A stretch of 64,000 nt of DNA from Edaphochlamys debaryana (GCA_016858145.1 JAEHOE010000124.1:124001-188000); one strand, 5' to 3'; positions 21,128 to 33,360 are shown, numbered from the stretch's first letter. Notes: generated by a model from the letters alone, not told the origin. A program made the numbers and translations.

Positions 21128-22867
21128 CTGCGCCGCTGTCAAAGACGACGTCCTTGTACTCTCGGAGGTGCGCCACCACCTCCTCCGCCAGGTACTGCGG
21201 AGGATGAGGAGAGGGCGGGAGGGTTGAGGCAAGGGCGCACGGGGGGCAGGTGGGCATGTTGTGCAGTTGGCCGGGGGCCATACCCGTAGTCTGTTGCGGG
21301 CTGGCAAGCTACCAGCTTCCTCAGGCCTCAGACTCCAGATCCCGCCTCACGTCGGGTGCCCCCATCTCCCGCATCGTGTCCCCCGCCAGCGAGAGGGCGG
21401 CATCGAAGTCCTCGGGCGCAAAGCCCCGCTCCGCCAGCAGCGTATCCTGGGGGCGAGCGGAGGGGCCGGAAGGGGCAGTTGAGAAGAACTCGTGGCATGC
21501 GGCACGGCGCACGGTAGGCCAGACTGCACCTACGCCATTTCAACGCTAAACGTCTCCGTAGCTCCGCTACCATGCCTGAGACCGGCATGGCTGAAACAGC
21601 TGAAACAGCATCCCTGAATGCGCCCGCGGGGACGAGTCTTCCCCACCCGCTCCTCCCCCCCCCCCAGGCAGGAGCTGGGCTATGGGTGCCGCCCTGCTCT
21701 GCGGAGGGAGCCCCGCCTCACCCGCGCCTCCTCCAGGATCTGTACCGCGCTGCGGTAGTGCAGGGGCGTGGCCTGCTGCACCAGCATGCCCGACAGGCCC
21801 CGGCTGGTGAGGGCCCGGCTGCTGAGACCCGTGTTGGTGAGACCCCGGCTTGTGAGGGCCCGGCTGGTGAGGCTGGACGTGAGGGCGCGGCTGGTGGCGG
21901 CGTGCGCGAGGGAGGGGCTGCTGAGGGCGTGGTGCGGCAAGGCGTGGGCGCCGGGCTTGTGGCCCAGCTCGTGTTGCACGCACGTAAACTGCGGGTGGGG
22001 GCGGGGTGGACAGCAGGGTTAATAATGGGAACCGAGAGGAGGCAGTGAGGCAACCCCCACCCTTCCCAGTCATGTCGCCTGGCCCTGTGCAGCCCCCATG
22101 CCGGATCCGCCGGATCCCGCCGTCCCGTCAGCTCCCGGAGCGAAGGCAACACTCCCCACAGCCCCCCACACTCCCTCTCACACTCCTGCCCTCCCTCGCA
22201 ATCCCCCTCCGCTCCTGCCCCCGCTCACCAGCGCCAGCCGCAGGGGCGCCGCGTCCACGCCTTCCAACAAGCGGCTGAGCCGGGGGTCCCCGACCAGCTT
22301 TTGGTGCCACTTGGCCTCCAGGATCTCCAGCATGTGCCGCCCACCCAGCCGCTGCAGATGCGTCTGTGTTATGTCCTTGGTCACCCACGCCTGGCGGGGG
22401 CGAAGGATACGTGTGGGGGACCAGGGAGCGAGTTTGTGCGATGCCCTCACCACCCGTCCCCTCCACGGTCCGGAAAGCTGGAAAGAGAGGGATACACGAC
22501 AGCGTGATCCGACCCGGCCTTACCTTGCTGAAGTGCTCCTTGGTCTTTTGCAGGTTCTCCCACTCTAAGATAGAGGTTGCTGCGCGCCTTAGCTCCTCCT
22601 GCGTGGCGGTGGGGGGCGTGGGCGGGGTGGGTTAGAGCCGCCTGGTGGGTGTGAAACGCCGGCAGCGGCGCGAGAGTGGTTCCCCAAAACGGGGCTCCCA
22701 GGAAGATGATACATCACGGTGACCGGAGGAGCCAGGGGCGCCCACCAGCCGTGGGCAAGTTGCGCGCGCCAAACCGGATGGCCGTTTTTTGCCGCATGCC
22801 TTGCCTTGCTGACTGGCGCTTCCGCTACCGCTGCGCCCAGAGCTGAGCAGCTGGAGGCTTGGCCCAT
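21090..22867 (-). CDS. Truncated-hemoglobin-like protein D with altered heme pocket
   Basis: Six exons: 22867-22814 (or to 22805 with a GC donor), 22598-22524, 22390-22229, 21988-21722, 21446-21351, 21194-21090, giving 252-255 aa. It starts MGQASSCS (Gly2, Ser6, Cys7). Relationship to globins A-C is clear from LGG, LVGDPRLSRLLEGVD, the RGFAPEDFDAA motif and TMREMGAPD. Key pocket positions are changed: B10 Tyr aligns with His in KWHQKL, E11 Gln with Leu in LRLAL, and no His sits at the aligned F8 position. Between the E and F regions is a tandem five-residue insertion (TSRAL/TSRGL) at 21794-21895. It lacks the long tail of A-C. It may not bind heme conventionally; a nearby His (HELGHK, PLHYRS) could substitute. 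The exact end of exon 1 is uncertain. Confidence 0.75.
21794..21895 (-). repeat. Coding 15-bp minisatellite in globin D
   Basis: Seven imperfect units of the pentapeptide TSRAL/TSRGL/TNTGL/SSRAL (one unit lacks a residue) are encoded in one exon between the E-helix and F-helix regions. Frame is kept throughout. Confidence 0.75.
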
Positions 22868-24105
22868 CGTTGGTGGCCGTCAGCGCACGAGCGACGGGGA
22901 CGCGAAGCGACCGATGGAAGGCTCGCCGTTCCCGGACACAACGACCGTAACGCGGCGTTTGTTGGTATAATATGCGCTGTGGCGCGACTAAAGGTAGCAG
23001 AGCCCGCAGCGTGACGGACGGCGATGGCCGACGGGGACGGCCGAAATCGTGAAGTTACATAAGTCCGCGCTGCGAAAGGGCAGGAGCATCGTCAGCCAGA
23101 CTCCACGTAGGTCGCTGTCCATGATTCATGAAGCACTGCGCCAGGAACCCCACGTCCCAACGACCAGCACACCAGGGCCGCCTGCGGACATCCCCTGGCA
23201 TGTGCATCGGCACGAACCCGTTTTGCACGATTGCACCTCAGGCCGGGCAGCCCGAAGGCAGCCGACCGTCAATGTGAGGAGCCTGCGTCGATTAGCGTCA
23301 TCACCCAAAAGCATGGGATGCGAAGCGCTCCGCGGGCCCGTGCTCAAGACAGGCTCAAGAGGAGCACACAGGAGCACACGGACCTGCCCGGGACTCCCTG
23401 GACCGCCTCCCCCCGCTGTCTCCTCTGCAGTGTCCCCTCCCCAGCCCACAGCTTCAAACAGTATGGCCCCATCCTCGATGAGACCAAGTAAGCGAGAAGA
23501 CAGACTTCTGCAAGCAGGAATCTTTTGACACACTGAACCGGGCGACCTGAGCTGTCGAGTCGAGACATGAGAATGCAGTCCTCCCTTCCGCAGCCAGCTG
23601 AGCCAGGCAGGGCCATACACGGCCGTGCGTGCAGCTGCGCCCCGGCACAGCCAGGAAGGCATGAGTGCAGCCTTCCGTCACATAGCCCCGTGCGCTGGCG
23701 CTCTGCAATGGCTCCTCCCCACCCACTGGCTGCAAACGACGGCTGAGTGTACAATACCCCGACGAGAAAGTTGCCCCCCAGTCAGTTGGACCTGCACCAA
23801 CGGGCAAAGGTTGCACTTCCACAGGTTCGAATTTTGGCTGACTCCCCATGACTGACACGCATCAGCTCCTCAGTTAGGCCATTTCACCTCCAGTCCGCGC
23901 TGCACCCTGATTCAGCTGTTGTCACCTGAGCTGCCCCAGGACACTTGCTGCGCTGCCTCGGAACGAGCACGAACTGCCGGGAAGCCCGATAGGCCTTGGA
24001 GAAGCAATCGGGTCGGGTCACAAGTGTCCCTCACGCGGTGAGCTTACATGGCCAGCCCCTAGCCCCAGCAGCTGCGTCCACCACCACAAGGCCGCCTGAC
24101 GCCGT
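22868..24105. other. Spacer between globin D and RPL34, no gene recognised
   Basis: It holds the upstream region of globin D at its left edge and the 3' flank of RPL34 at its right. A T-loop-like GGTTCGAATT near 23824 has no pairing stems. No supported exon. Confidence 0.45.
24044..24048 (-). terminator. Poly(A) signal TGTAA for RPL34
   Basis: Minus-strand TGTAA 58 bases after the RPL34 stop; TGTAA is the usual poly(A) signal in volvocine algae. Confidence 0.65.
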
Positions 24106-26514
24106 TTACTTGGACTTCTTCTCCTGGGCCTTCTGCAGCTTGAGCACCTACAACACACGGCATGGGCAGGGCACAGGCAAGGTCAGCGGGGAGCAGAGCG
24201 CATAAGCCAGTTCGGCTGCCAGAGGCGACACCCGATTCATGCGCTGCAGCTTCCGGCAGCGCACGGCTGCTTGGGCCAGCGCGCGCCTGGCTGCGGTGAA
24301 ACCCTGGCAAGCTGGCATCCTGCTGTGCTGCCCGGTGTGCCACTGAGCCGCTGTGACTGCGGAGCTCCACGGGCTACCGCCACTGCCGCCTGACAGCCCG
24401 CCAACGGCAAAACAGCTGCCTCTGCTGGCGCCGAGGAGCGTATGGCCGCCCAGTGCAGAACCACGCCGGGCATGGCCATCCGGGTATGGCCGTCAGGCCG
24501 CCGCGGAGGAGCCCAGAGCCCATGCTGGTCGCCGCCTGACGGTTGCTCAAATCCTGGCCCCGGGCTGCGCGTCGGAGAAGTCCCGTGCGAGAGGCACCGC
24601 GGCCAAAAGCGCCCACGTCCACCGCCGAGGGCCGGCGATGCTGGTCTGCCTCAGGCGGCGAGGCGGCCCCGAGGTTGAGGCCAGGAGCTGCGGGGCCGCG
24701 CTCGTGGCTGGCTCAAGTACAGCGGGAGCCCGCTGCCCGAGCAGCTGCTGCGTTGGTTGGCAGAGCGCACTCCGAGGGAGGTCACTTTACTCCGCTCGCC
24801 GGTTGCAGACCCGGTCGCTGACGCCGACACCCCGCCGTAACTTCGCCGTGGGGTGCTGCCGGCAGCGCCCCTGCCGCCAAGCCCTCGCCCCAACGCAGCT
24901 CGCCGAGGCCTTGGCATCGGACCCTCCACAATACCGCAGTCGGCCGCCGTGGGGAGCCACGCCGGTCCTGGTGCATCGGCGCATGGGTCGCGCTGCTAGG
25001 CTGCCGGACCCAGCTAGGGCTGAATAGGTGCTGCAGCGCCCATCACCACGCCGCTCAGCTCGAAGTGACATGGGCTGCCACGACGCGACAGCACGAGTCA
25101 CTCGTGGCCCGGCAGGGCGCGGCGCCTGCTGCACAACAGGCCTTGTCCGCTGCGCAGTCGCCGAAGCTACTCGCCGGGGCTGTCCGCGCGGCCAGGCCGC
25201 GGTGGAAGGGCAACTGTGCCGGGTGGTGATCTGAAGCGTAGCTCCTCAGCGCAAGGACCCGGGCTGGCTACGCCATACCCCTGCGCCTATGCCCCCAGAG
25301 CAGGGCTCCCCAGACGCGCCACGAATCCGAAAGCGCCGCTCAGCGCCCGGCCAGCTGCAACAGCCGCCCCGAGCGAGGCGTGAGGCTGCCGATCTGGCCC
25401 TGGCGACCACGACCGCGAACGCCACTAGCAGGAGCGGTCCCTGGGGCTGCGTACCCCGTAGCCGAGCTGCGCCTCGGCCAAACGAGTTCGCTGTCTGCCA
25501 CCGCTGCTGGGATGGTCTGGGCTGCTGAGCTGCTGCGAAGTCCCCAGGGCGTGCGCCGGGGATTGCTGGAGGAGCGGTGCCGTGTTGGTCAGCGCCGGCG
25601 ACTGCGCCAGCGCCGACAGCCGCGCCTCCAGGGCCGCTGCAGCATTCGCGTCCCGCCAGCGCTGAACGCCAACAGCAGCTCGCCTGGCTGTGCACCGCAG
25701 GAGCCCCAACGCGGTGCAGCCCTGTTTCCTTGCTGCGCCGACGCTGTGCCACCGAGGCGGCTGTGCGACCTCCACTGCTCTTGTGACCCCAAAGCCCTCG
25801 GCTTCCCAGGGCCCTCCAAGCACGCCCCGCCCCCCAAACCCGCGCACCTTCTTCACGATCTTCTGCTCCTCGATGAGGAACGCCCTGATGATCCTGCAAG
25901 ATAGCACGCAGCGAGGGGTACTCGTGAGGCGCGGGAGCGCTGAAGGGCACGATGGCACGCGTCGAGCCTTGCCCACTGCCTCCTCACCTCTCCCGGACAA
26001 CCTTGTGCGACAGGCACCCGCCGTAGACGCGGTTGACCTTCTTGGCACGCTTGGGGAGCGTGTGCAGCTGGGTGTGCGGCACAGCGGCGAACTGCGCGAG
26101 GCGACCCCGAACAACGTCATTTATTACATATTCTATGTTTCGGGCATGCATACAGCGTGCTCAGCCCTCCGCAGCGGTCGCCGACCCCAGATGGCCGCCG
26201 CCCGCGCGTTCTGCCGAAGTGGCCGCCGCCCCAGGTGCCCCAACTTACGCCGTGCAGGCGAGCGCCGGAGATAGCGCACTTGGGGTGCGACTCCTGCTTC
26301 TTCTTGTACTGGTAAACCAGCCGGCCGCCTGCACGCAGCGACGGCACGGTCCCGGTCAGCCCTCCCCCATACACGGCCTCCCCCTTGAGCGACTACTTCT
26401 GATCAGCTGTTTCAGCGCTGCGGGGCGGGCCGCACCTGGCGTCTTCACAATCCGGACGGCATTGCTCTTGGTGTGGTAGCTGTGACGCCGGCGGTAGGTG
26501 AGACGGGGCGCCAT
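24106..26514 (-). CDS. RPL34: 60S ribosomal protein L34 (eL34)
   Basis: Five exons: 26514-26436, 26328-26249, 26091-25988, 25893-25848, 24147-24106, giving 116 aa, the usual family length. Diagnostic blocks are MAPRLTYRRRHSYHTKSN, VKTPGGRLVYQYKKK, KKVNRVYGG and RIIRAFLIEEQKIVKKV, ending KAQEKKSK. It is a structural protein of the large cytosolic ribosomal subunit. Only single Cys residues remain where some homologues have two CxxC pairs. The last intron is unusually long (24148-25847, 1.7 kb) and GC-rich; it contains a 224-codon open frame on the other strand that I regard as chance. The gene is divergent from the LF4-type kinase, with 438 bp between start codons. Confidence 0.97.
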
Positions 26515-26782
26515 TTCGTAAAGCGTGCCTACACCTAGCGGAGGAGAAAGGGGACAACCACGCTCCCCGACTTGCCCATGGCATTTCCAAGTGGGCCCTA
26601 TGCGTACGGCGTTCTGTGCGTTCTGCGCGCTGCTCGCTGCTCGCGCTCCGGCAACAAGCTGGCAACGCTCGAAATCGTTTCCCCAAGCTATTTCCGTGTT
26701 TGCTGTAGCTCATTCTAGGCCCTTGACTGTCGAGACCATCTTTGAGCTCAGAGCCGTTCAGGCTGGCCTCGGTCGTTGTGCT
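26502..26782 (-). repeat. Source copy of duplicated RPL34 promoter/start
   Basis: Runs from the fourth codon of RPL34 through its leader and proximal promoter. The copy at 31379-31657 is in the same orientation with about a dozen differences, including a 2-bp gap. Confidence 0.85.
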
Positions 26783-26952
26783 TAAGGAGAAGGCCTTTAG
26801 TGGTTAGCACAGGGCCCAGTCCACCAAAGGGCGCGACCTTCACAGTCTCCTCGGGCTCGAAGGAGCATGCGCTAGGAGCGGCTGGGACCCGCGCCGCTGC
26901 GGGCGCGGACAGGCCTTCCTGGTTGATGCTTGAACGATAAGGCGCTGACAGG
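26515..26952. promoter_or_regulatory. Divergent RPL34/kinase promoter
   Basis: Contains the promoters and leaders of both genes. The RPL34-proximal 268 bp, together with the first codons of RPL34 (26502-26782 in all), recurs almost unchanged inside a kinase intron at 31379-31657. Confidence 0.7.
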
Positions 26953-29900
26953 ATGAACAGGTGCGAGCGACAGGGTCGGGGCCGCGGCTGTGCCCGCTGC
27001 CCGTCGGGCAACGCGTGCAGCCAGCCCGCAGCCCCCCTTTCGCTTGGGACACCCCTGCCTCCCTCCCCCTGGAGCTCCCCCACCTGCTTGAGCAAGGGCA
27101 ACGCGGTGCATTCTTGGGGCTGGGGCTCAGCCTGTGCGTAGCGCTCTGCGCACGTCGCCCACCGCCAGCCTGTGCTTTGCGCCCCGCAGATACAAGGTGG
27201 TGAAGCAGTTGGGAGATGGCACGTACGGGACGGTGTGGAAGGCCATCAACAGGCAGACGAACGAGGTGGTGAGCGTGTCCCCGGGCGGGTGTGATTCTCA
27301 TCAAGGGTTCCAGGCGTGCAGGCCTCCAGGTTCATGCGAGGTTGAACGCTTCATGCCCGGACTTTGGCCGGCGGGAGAGCTGCAGCTTGCCGCTCTCTAT
27401 CAGCTTCAGCTGGGAGCTGGCAGGACAGAAGCAAGAGGCAACGGCATGTCCAGCTCAGGCAGAGGCTTGGAAAGCTGGCGCTGCAGGCCGCCCCGCTGCC
27501 ACGCTGCCGCCACGGAAGGCGAGCGGCTCACTGCGGCCATTCGTCTCCAGCGTGGGCCCACGAGCCCGCATGGCGCCCACAGCAGCAGGGCGCGTGCTGT
27601 CCGCGGAGCGGTCTCACGGCAGGGCTGACCGCTGGGCGTGCCCCGTGTCAAGGCCCTTGCCTGGGGGCCTCCCACGGTCTCCATGCTGACGACATCGCGT
27701 CAGCGTGCAGGCGTGTTGGAGGCATCTGCCTGACGGCTGGAGGCAGACAGCCTGGGCCATGCGGCGCATCGCAGCGTGCCGTCTCTGAAGCTGGGGCCCG
27801 CGGCTCCACACTTCCCGCAGCCCAGGCGCACAGTGCGGCGCGTTCGGATTCGTGGCGATGGCTGCTACCGCTGCAACCCTCGGCGGGGGCGCGGAGGGTT
27901 GTGGAGGGAACTGCGCTGGCGCTGCCAGCTGCGCAGAGGGTGGCGCTGGAGGACCATGGCAGGAGGAGCGGCAGCCATGCGCCCCCGCCTCGCCCTGCTC
28001 GGGTGCACCAGGCCGGAAGCAGCCGAGCTCGCCGCACAGCTGCGGCTCACTGTCGTGCGGCATTGCTCCGGCCACTGGCGGCAAGCCTTGCCTCGGCCCA
28101 GAGCACAGCGTTTCGGCTCACGGCGGACGACTGGGACGAGATGAATGTTTCTCGCTGCCGGGTCCACCTCCGAGCTCCAGCCTGGCCGCGTTGAGGCACA
28201 CCCACGGAGTTCCCACAGCATCTACGAAGCATGGCCAGCGCCCGCGGTCCCACCTTTTCCGACCCGGCTCTCAGAAGCAGCCACGTCGCAAGGACACGGC
28301 CGGCAGTCCTGCCAGGTCCAGCCCCGCGTGTGTAACGGCCGCTGGGCTCTCAGCAGATTGCACCCCTCCGGGCTGTCCGATGCGCTCGTCAGCTCTGCCG
28401 TCCGGTGTTCATGTTCGTGCGCGGCCCATGGCGGCCATGGTGCTCACGCGCCCGTCTGCACGCGTGCCGCCTGCCAACCACCCCACCCGCCCTTTCCCCC
28501 ACAGGTGGCCATCAAGAAGATGAAGCGCAAGTTCTACTCGTGGGAGGAGTGCATGAACCTGCGCGAGGTCAAGTCCCTGCGCAAGCTCAACCACCCCTGC
28601 ATCGTCAAGCTCAAGGAGGTCATCCGAGAGAATGACGAGCTCTTTTTTGTGTTTGAGTTCCTGGTGAGCATTGGAAAGCACCTCTGGCCGAGACCCTGAC
28701 GGGCGTGACGGACCTCCCCGGTCCACACCCGTTGAGCGTGCCCTATACCACATGCTCCTTGAGGCTCCCCAGTCCACACCAGCATCAGTCGAACGTGCCC
28801 TATGGGCCCTGCGTCGTGAGGCCTTGCGGCGGCCTCCTGACGCCTCTTGCCTTGCGATCCTTGCCCGCGCAGGAATGTAACGTGTACCAGTTAACGAAAG
28901 ACAGAGACAAGTTCTTACCCGAATCACGGGTCCGCAACTGGTGCTACCAGATATTCCAGGGCCTAGCCTACGTCCACAAGCACGGCTTCTTCCACCGAGA
29001 CATGAAGCCGGGTGCGGGCAATGCGCGGCGCGGCACGGCCCAGCCCTGTGGCCGCCGGGCTGATGGGTGCTCCGGGGGACCGCGGGGGGGTTGCTAGCAG
29101 GCACGCAGCAGGTTACGGGTGTTGGGAATTGCAGTACCGGTGTCGCACTGCCTCGACCGACCCTGACACCTGCTACTCCCGCCCCACTCCCGCCCCCCTC
29201 CCAGAGAACCTGCTGGCCTCCAAGGACAGCGTCAAGATTGCGGACTTCGGCCTGGCCCGCGAGATCCGCTCGCGCCCGCCCTACACCGACTACGTTTCCA
29301 CGCGGTGGTGAGCGGGGCGGACGGAGTTGGAAGGGTCAGCCAGCACGTGGGGAAGGATGCTCCTGAGGGCTTCAAGCAAGGGCATGTGATGGTGTCCGCG
29401 GCCTCGTCGGCCTAGATAACAACCCCTCGCCACGGAAACGACAAGCAACGTTCGTGCCGGGTTCCGGACCTCGCAGGTACCGCGCGCCCGAGGTGCTGCT
29501 CCGCTCGCCCTACTACAACGCGCCCATCGACCTGTTCGCCATGGGCGCCATCATGGCAGAGCTCTACATGCTGCGACCGCTCTTCCCGGGGACCAGGTGC
29601 GCTGCTGGCCCCACCCCTGTGTCTGCACCCCTTGCTGCCACGCCGCTGCTTTTACCTCCACCCGAGCTCGGGCTGACCAAGTCTTCCAGGTTGGCAGAGT
29701 TCTCCTGATCTCCAGTCCCTCCCTCCTTCCCTCCCTCCCTCTCCCACCCCCAGCGAGGCGGACGAGCTGTACAAGATCTGCTCCATCATGGGCACCCCCA
29801 CGCAGCAGAACTGGCCCGAGGGGCTCAAGCTGGCGGCCGCCATGAACTTCAGGTGTGTGTGAGAGAAGTGCTCTGGGCAGGGCCGCGCGGGGCAGAGAGA

Positions 29901-31998
29901 CGCGGAGGCCTTTCAGAAGGGCGCAAACGAGCGGGCAGGCGCAGCGGTGCACCCAGGCGTAGACATGCGTAGACTTGCCTGGTCAGGCGGAGACACGCCT
30001 GACCCCCGGCCCCCGCCTTCCCGCCACCGCGCTCCCCCCCACCCCCCGTCGCCGCAGGTTCCCGCAGTTCGCGCCCACGCCCCTGTCCAAGATCATCACC
30101 AACGCCTGCCCCGAGGCCATCGACCTCATGACGCAGCTGTGCCAGTGGGACCCCAACCGGCGGCCCACGGCCGTGCAGGCGCTGCAGCACCCCTACTTCG
30201 CGGTGAGGACCCCGGCGGCCGCCCGGCATGCCGGAACACGCTGCTGCACTCGGGTTGCGATCAGTATGCCATGTGCTTTAGGCACCTGGGAACAAGTGCT
30301 GTCGTACCGTGCTGACGTGGCCGCATGGCCTTTGTGTGTGTGTGTGCCGTACAGGTGGGCGTGCGGCCCGCCATGCCCGTGTCCACGTCGCCCATGTCCA
30401 TGGACCGCCCCAACTCGCACGGCGTGACTAATGGCGCCAAGGACCTGGCGGTGCTGGAGGACCGCAACGGCCTGCGCGGGCCCAAGACCTGGGCGGAGAC
30501 GGCGCCGCCGCTGCAGCGGCAGCAGGGTGGGTCGGGGCCGGGACCGCACAGGCGAGGGCAGGGACCTCTGTTGCCGGCTCACTGTCGCCTCGATATGCCC
30601 TCCTCCTGCGTGCCCTGCACTCTCCTTCGCCCCCGACCCTTCCCCTCCCTGTCGCCTACGCCGATACGCTAACACGTTCATTGAAAGAAACCCTCCCTTC
30701 ACCCCTCCCCCTTCCTCCACCCCGCCCCGCAGACAACAACTACTCGGACCAGGAGAAGCCCCGTGTGGCCAACGCCCCCGCGGCAGGCCCGCTGTCCACC
30801 ATGCAGCTGCAGCTGGGGCACGGGGGCGGCGCAGGCGGCGCCAACGGCCCCGGGCCGCTGTCCCTGGGGCGCGGCAACTCGTTCGGAGGCGCCGGGCCCC
30901 TGCCGTCGCTCAACTCCAACACGGGGCCCTTCAAGGGCGACCTCACGCTCGGGCCATCGCTGTCGCTCCTCTCGCCGCCGCCCCTGCGTGGGCCCAACCC
31001 GGGCGCGCCGCTTCCGCCACCCGGGCCGCTGCGGCAGCTCAGCACCAAGCCGGGGGGCCCGATGCCGCCGCCGGGGCCGCCGGTGGGGTCCGTGGGGCCG
31101 GTCCGGCGGCCGTCCAACTTCGGAGACGGCTCTGGGCCGCTGTCGCTCGGGGGAGGCCACGGGGTCGGCGGCGGGGGTGGTGCGAGTGGGCCGAGCGCCG
31201 TCATGGCTTCCATCAACTTCGACCACCTCAAACCGCCCGGCGGCGGCCCCTCGCAAGTGCCGGCCGCCGGCAACCTGCCCCCCGGCGTCACGCGGTACCA
31301 AGGGGGGTCCAACGCGCCGCCCATGCCCAACCCAGGTGCGCGGTGCGGGAGCAAACGTCCCAAAAAGGGCTAGCGTGGGACGGGGCGCCAGTTTGTAAAG
31401 GGTGCCTATCTAGCGGAGGAGAAAGGGGACAACCACGCTCCCCGACTTGCCCATGGCATTTCCAAGTGGGCCCTATGCGTACGGCGTTCTGTGCGTTCTG
31501 CGCGCTGCTCGCTGCTCGCGCTCCGGCAACAAGCTGGCAACGCTCGAAATCGTTTTCCCAAGCTATTTCCGTGTTTGCTGTAGCTCAATCTAGCCCCTTG
31601 ACTGTCGAGACCATCTTTGAGCTCAGAGCCCTTCAGGCTGGCCTCAGTCGTTGTGCTGTCCACTGAACTTGAGGCGCTGCGCCTGCCCCGAGAACAAGAG
31701 TTCCACTTGCAGCTCGTCGCTCACTCCATCGCATGTTTTTTCATGTAGCAGTAGCCGTAAACAGCCCTCCCTCCCTCCCTTTCCCTGTTGCCCCCGTCCA
31801 GGCATGGCCAAGCTCGGGTCGCTCAACATCCGCGGCGGCGGGCCCGTGCACAACAACGGGCCGCTGTCCGCCATGCTGCACCAGCAGCAGCAGCTGGCGA
31901 CCGGGGACCGCCAGGGCGCCGGAGGGCTGCTGCCGTCGCTCAGCGGGCGGCTGCTAGGCGACCCACTCAAAGGCGGAGGCGGGCTCGGCAAGCGGTAG
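26953..31998 (+). CDS. LF4: RCK-family protein kinase (MAK/ICK/MOK type), probable flagellar-length kinase LF4
   Basis: Eleven exons: 26953-26960, 27190-27268, 28505-28663, 28873-29011, 29205-29307, 29477-29596, 29754-29852, 30058-30202, 30355-30526, 30733-31335, 31802-31998, giving 607 aa. The coding part of exon 1 is only 8 nt (MN plus part of R), giving the family start [16 protein letters not shown]. Features are Lys33 in VAIKK, HRDMKPEN with Asp125, DFG at 142-144, the TDY activation motif (Thr156/Tyr158) in [19 protein letters not shown], and [16 protein letters not shown]. The C-terminal half (about 300-607) is Pro/Gly/Ser-rich and disordered. This family limits cilium length; LF4 is the Chlamydomonas member, and the symbol rests on family similarity rather than direct comparison. 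Intron 2 is 1.2 kb; intron 10 carries a copy of the RPL34 promoter. Confidence 0.9.
31379..31657 (-). repeat. Copy of the RPL34 promoter and start in a kinase intron
   Basis: Lies wholly inside intron 10 (31336-31801) of the kinase and is about 95% or more identical to 26502-26782. It keeps the orientation, so a live promoter would fire antisense to the kinase. The RPL34 start codon is changed from ATG to CTG and only four codons are included, so no eL34 protein could be made from it. Confidence 0.85.
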
Positions 31999-32951
31999 CC
32001 GGCCCCTGGCCCCTGGCCTGGCTGCCGCCGCGGCTGCTGTAGGGTCTGGACGACAGGGGTCGGCTGCTTTGGGCGCGGCGGAGGCGCCGTGCGGAGCACA
32101 GGCGCGATGCGGAGGCGGACGCGGCTTGGGGCAGCGGGAGCTTACGGGCCCCAGCTCTGGGATCGGGAGCGGAAGGACCGCGGGGGCGGCTGGGGAGCGG
32201 CGTCGGAAGCAGGCAAAGCCAGGTAGCCTCTGCGCGCCGGCTGCTGCGGCTGGCGTGCGCAGCGGGCTCGTAGACAGGATTGATGCAAAGCGCAGGCGCG
32301 GGTGGACGTGAAGGGGCGCTGGGAATAGTGCCGGAGGACTGGCGACCCAACCGATGACCTGGAGTGCCCACGGGCGCTTGGTTTGTGATGGCGCGGCCCG
32401 GGGGCGGGTGGGCGTGCGTGGTTCGTCATGCGGTGGCATAGGTGAGGCCTTGACGACCGGGCATCTGGGGCGCATTCCAAGACAGATGAGGAGCGACGCA
32501 GCTTGGTTCGTGGGGAGAGCGGGCAGGCGAAGCGACTCAAGAGGTATAGGACGGCTGAGGGGCCATCCCTCGTTTGACTGGACCGACGTTACCGTACCGT
32601 TATGTTTCTTAGGGCTCGGGCGCATGCGCTGGGGTGCCAAGAAGACGCAGCGTGGTGTGTCGTTACGCAGGAAGGGGAATGCAGGACAGGGCAAAGCGGG
32701 CGGCTGGCTGGAGACGGGCACACGAGGAGCCGCCGGGCGCTTCCCGGTGAGCGCGTGCCCCGGCAGGCTACCGTGAGTGTCGTGCCAACAGGGGGCAGGA
32801 CGGAGAGCAGACGTTCGTTGCATGGTGTGCGCGTGTGGGCATGGGCATGGTACCTCACGGGGCCGTGGGGGAGGAGAGAGGGTATGCGAGGCATGGCTGG
32901 CGGTCCATGCGTTAGCGCGCGGTGTAGATGCCGCGGGGCCGCCGGGCGCTC

Positions 32952-32956
32952 TGTAA
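32952..32956 (+). terminator. Possible poly(A) signal of the kinase gene
   Basis: First plausible TGTAA after the kinase stop codon, giving a 3' untranslated region of about 0.97 kb. Confidence 0.45.
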
Positions 32957-33050
32957 CGGGTTATCGTCGGATTTCCACAGGCTCGCCAGTCCCCGCTGGC
33001 AGCAGGTTGCTGCTGGACTCTGTCCTCCAAAACTCCTTGTGGCTCCCAGC

Positions 33051-33055
33051 TTACA
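33051..33055 (-). terminator. Possible poly(A) signal of the PhiG-like gene
   Basis: Minus-strand TGTAA about 306 bases after the stop at 33361. Confidence 0.5.
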
Positions 33056-33360
33056 CAGATGCAGAAGCATGTGCGGAGCACCCCAGAGAGCACAGCTCCT
33101 GGGTGCTCACGTCTGGCCTTCCTACGCGTGCTCTTCCCTTCATGCACCTTCACGTTTCCGGCTCACATTCTTCAGATGCAGTGCCCGCCCGCACTACGCA
33201 CAGGTCATGCACATCAATACCGCACCTCTGCGTGCATCGAATCATACTCTTCCCTGCTCTCAGCGCGCGTGGCCCTTCCCCAGGCACGTCAGTCTTCCGC
33301 GGCCCTTGTCTTGCTCACAGCAGTTCCACCTGCGGCAACCTGGGGCATCCCTTGCCCTCC

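Larger units (their letters stand above)
31999..33360. other. Convergent 3' flanks of the kinase and the PhiG-like gene
   Basis: No coding exon seen. TGTAA at 32952-32956 on plus and TTACA at 33051-33055 (TGTAA on minus) would end the two converging transcripts within about 100 bp of each other. Confidence 0.55.

Noticed and set aside
24353..25027. 224-codon open frame on the plus strand inside the long RPL34 intron
   Set aside because: No domain, no start context, Arg/Ala/Pro-rich composition typical of random GC-rich frames; the intron explains the region.
30431..31666. 411-codon plus-strand frame over the kinase tail
   Set aside because: It is a shifted frame of the true Pro/Gly-rich kinase exon 10, whose frame is set by phase from the kinase domain.
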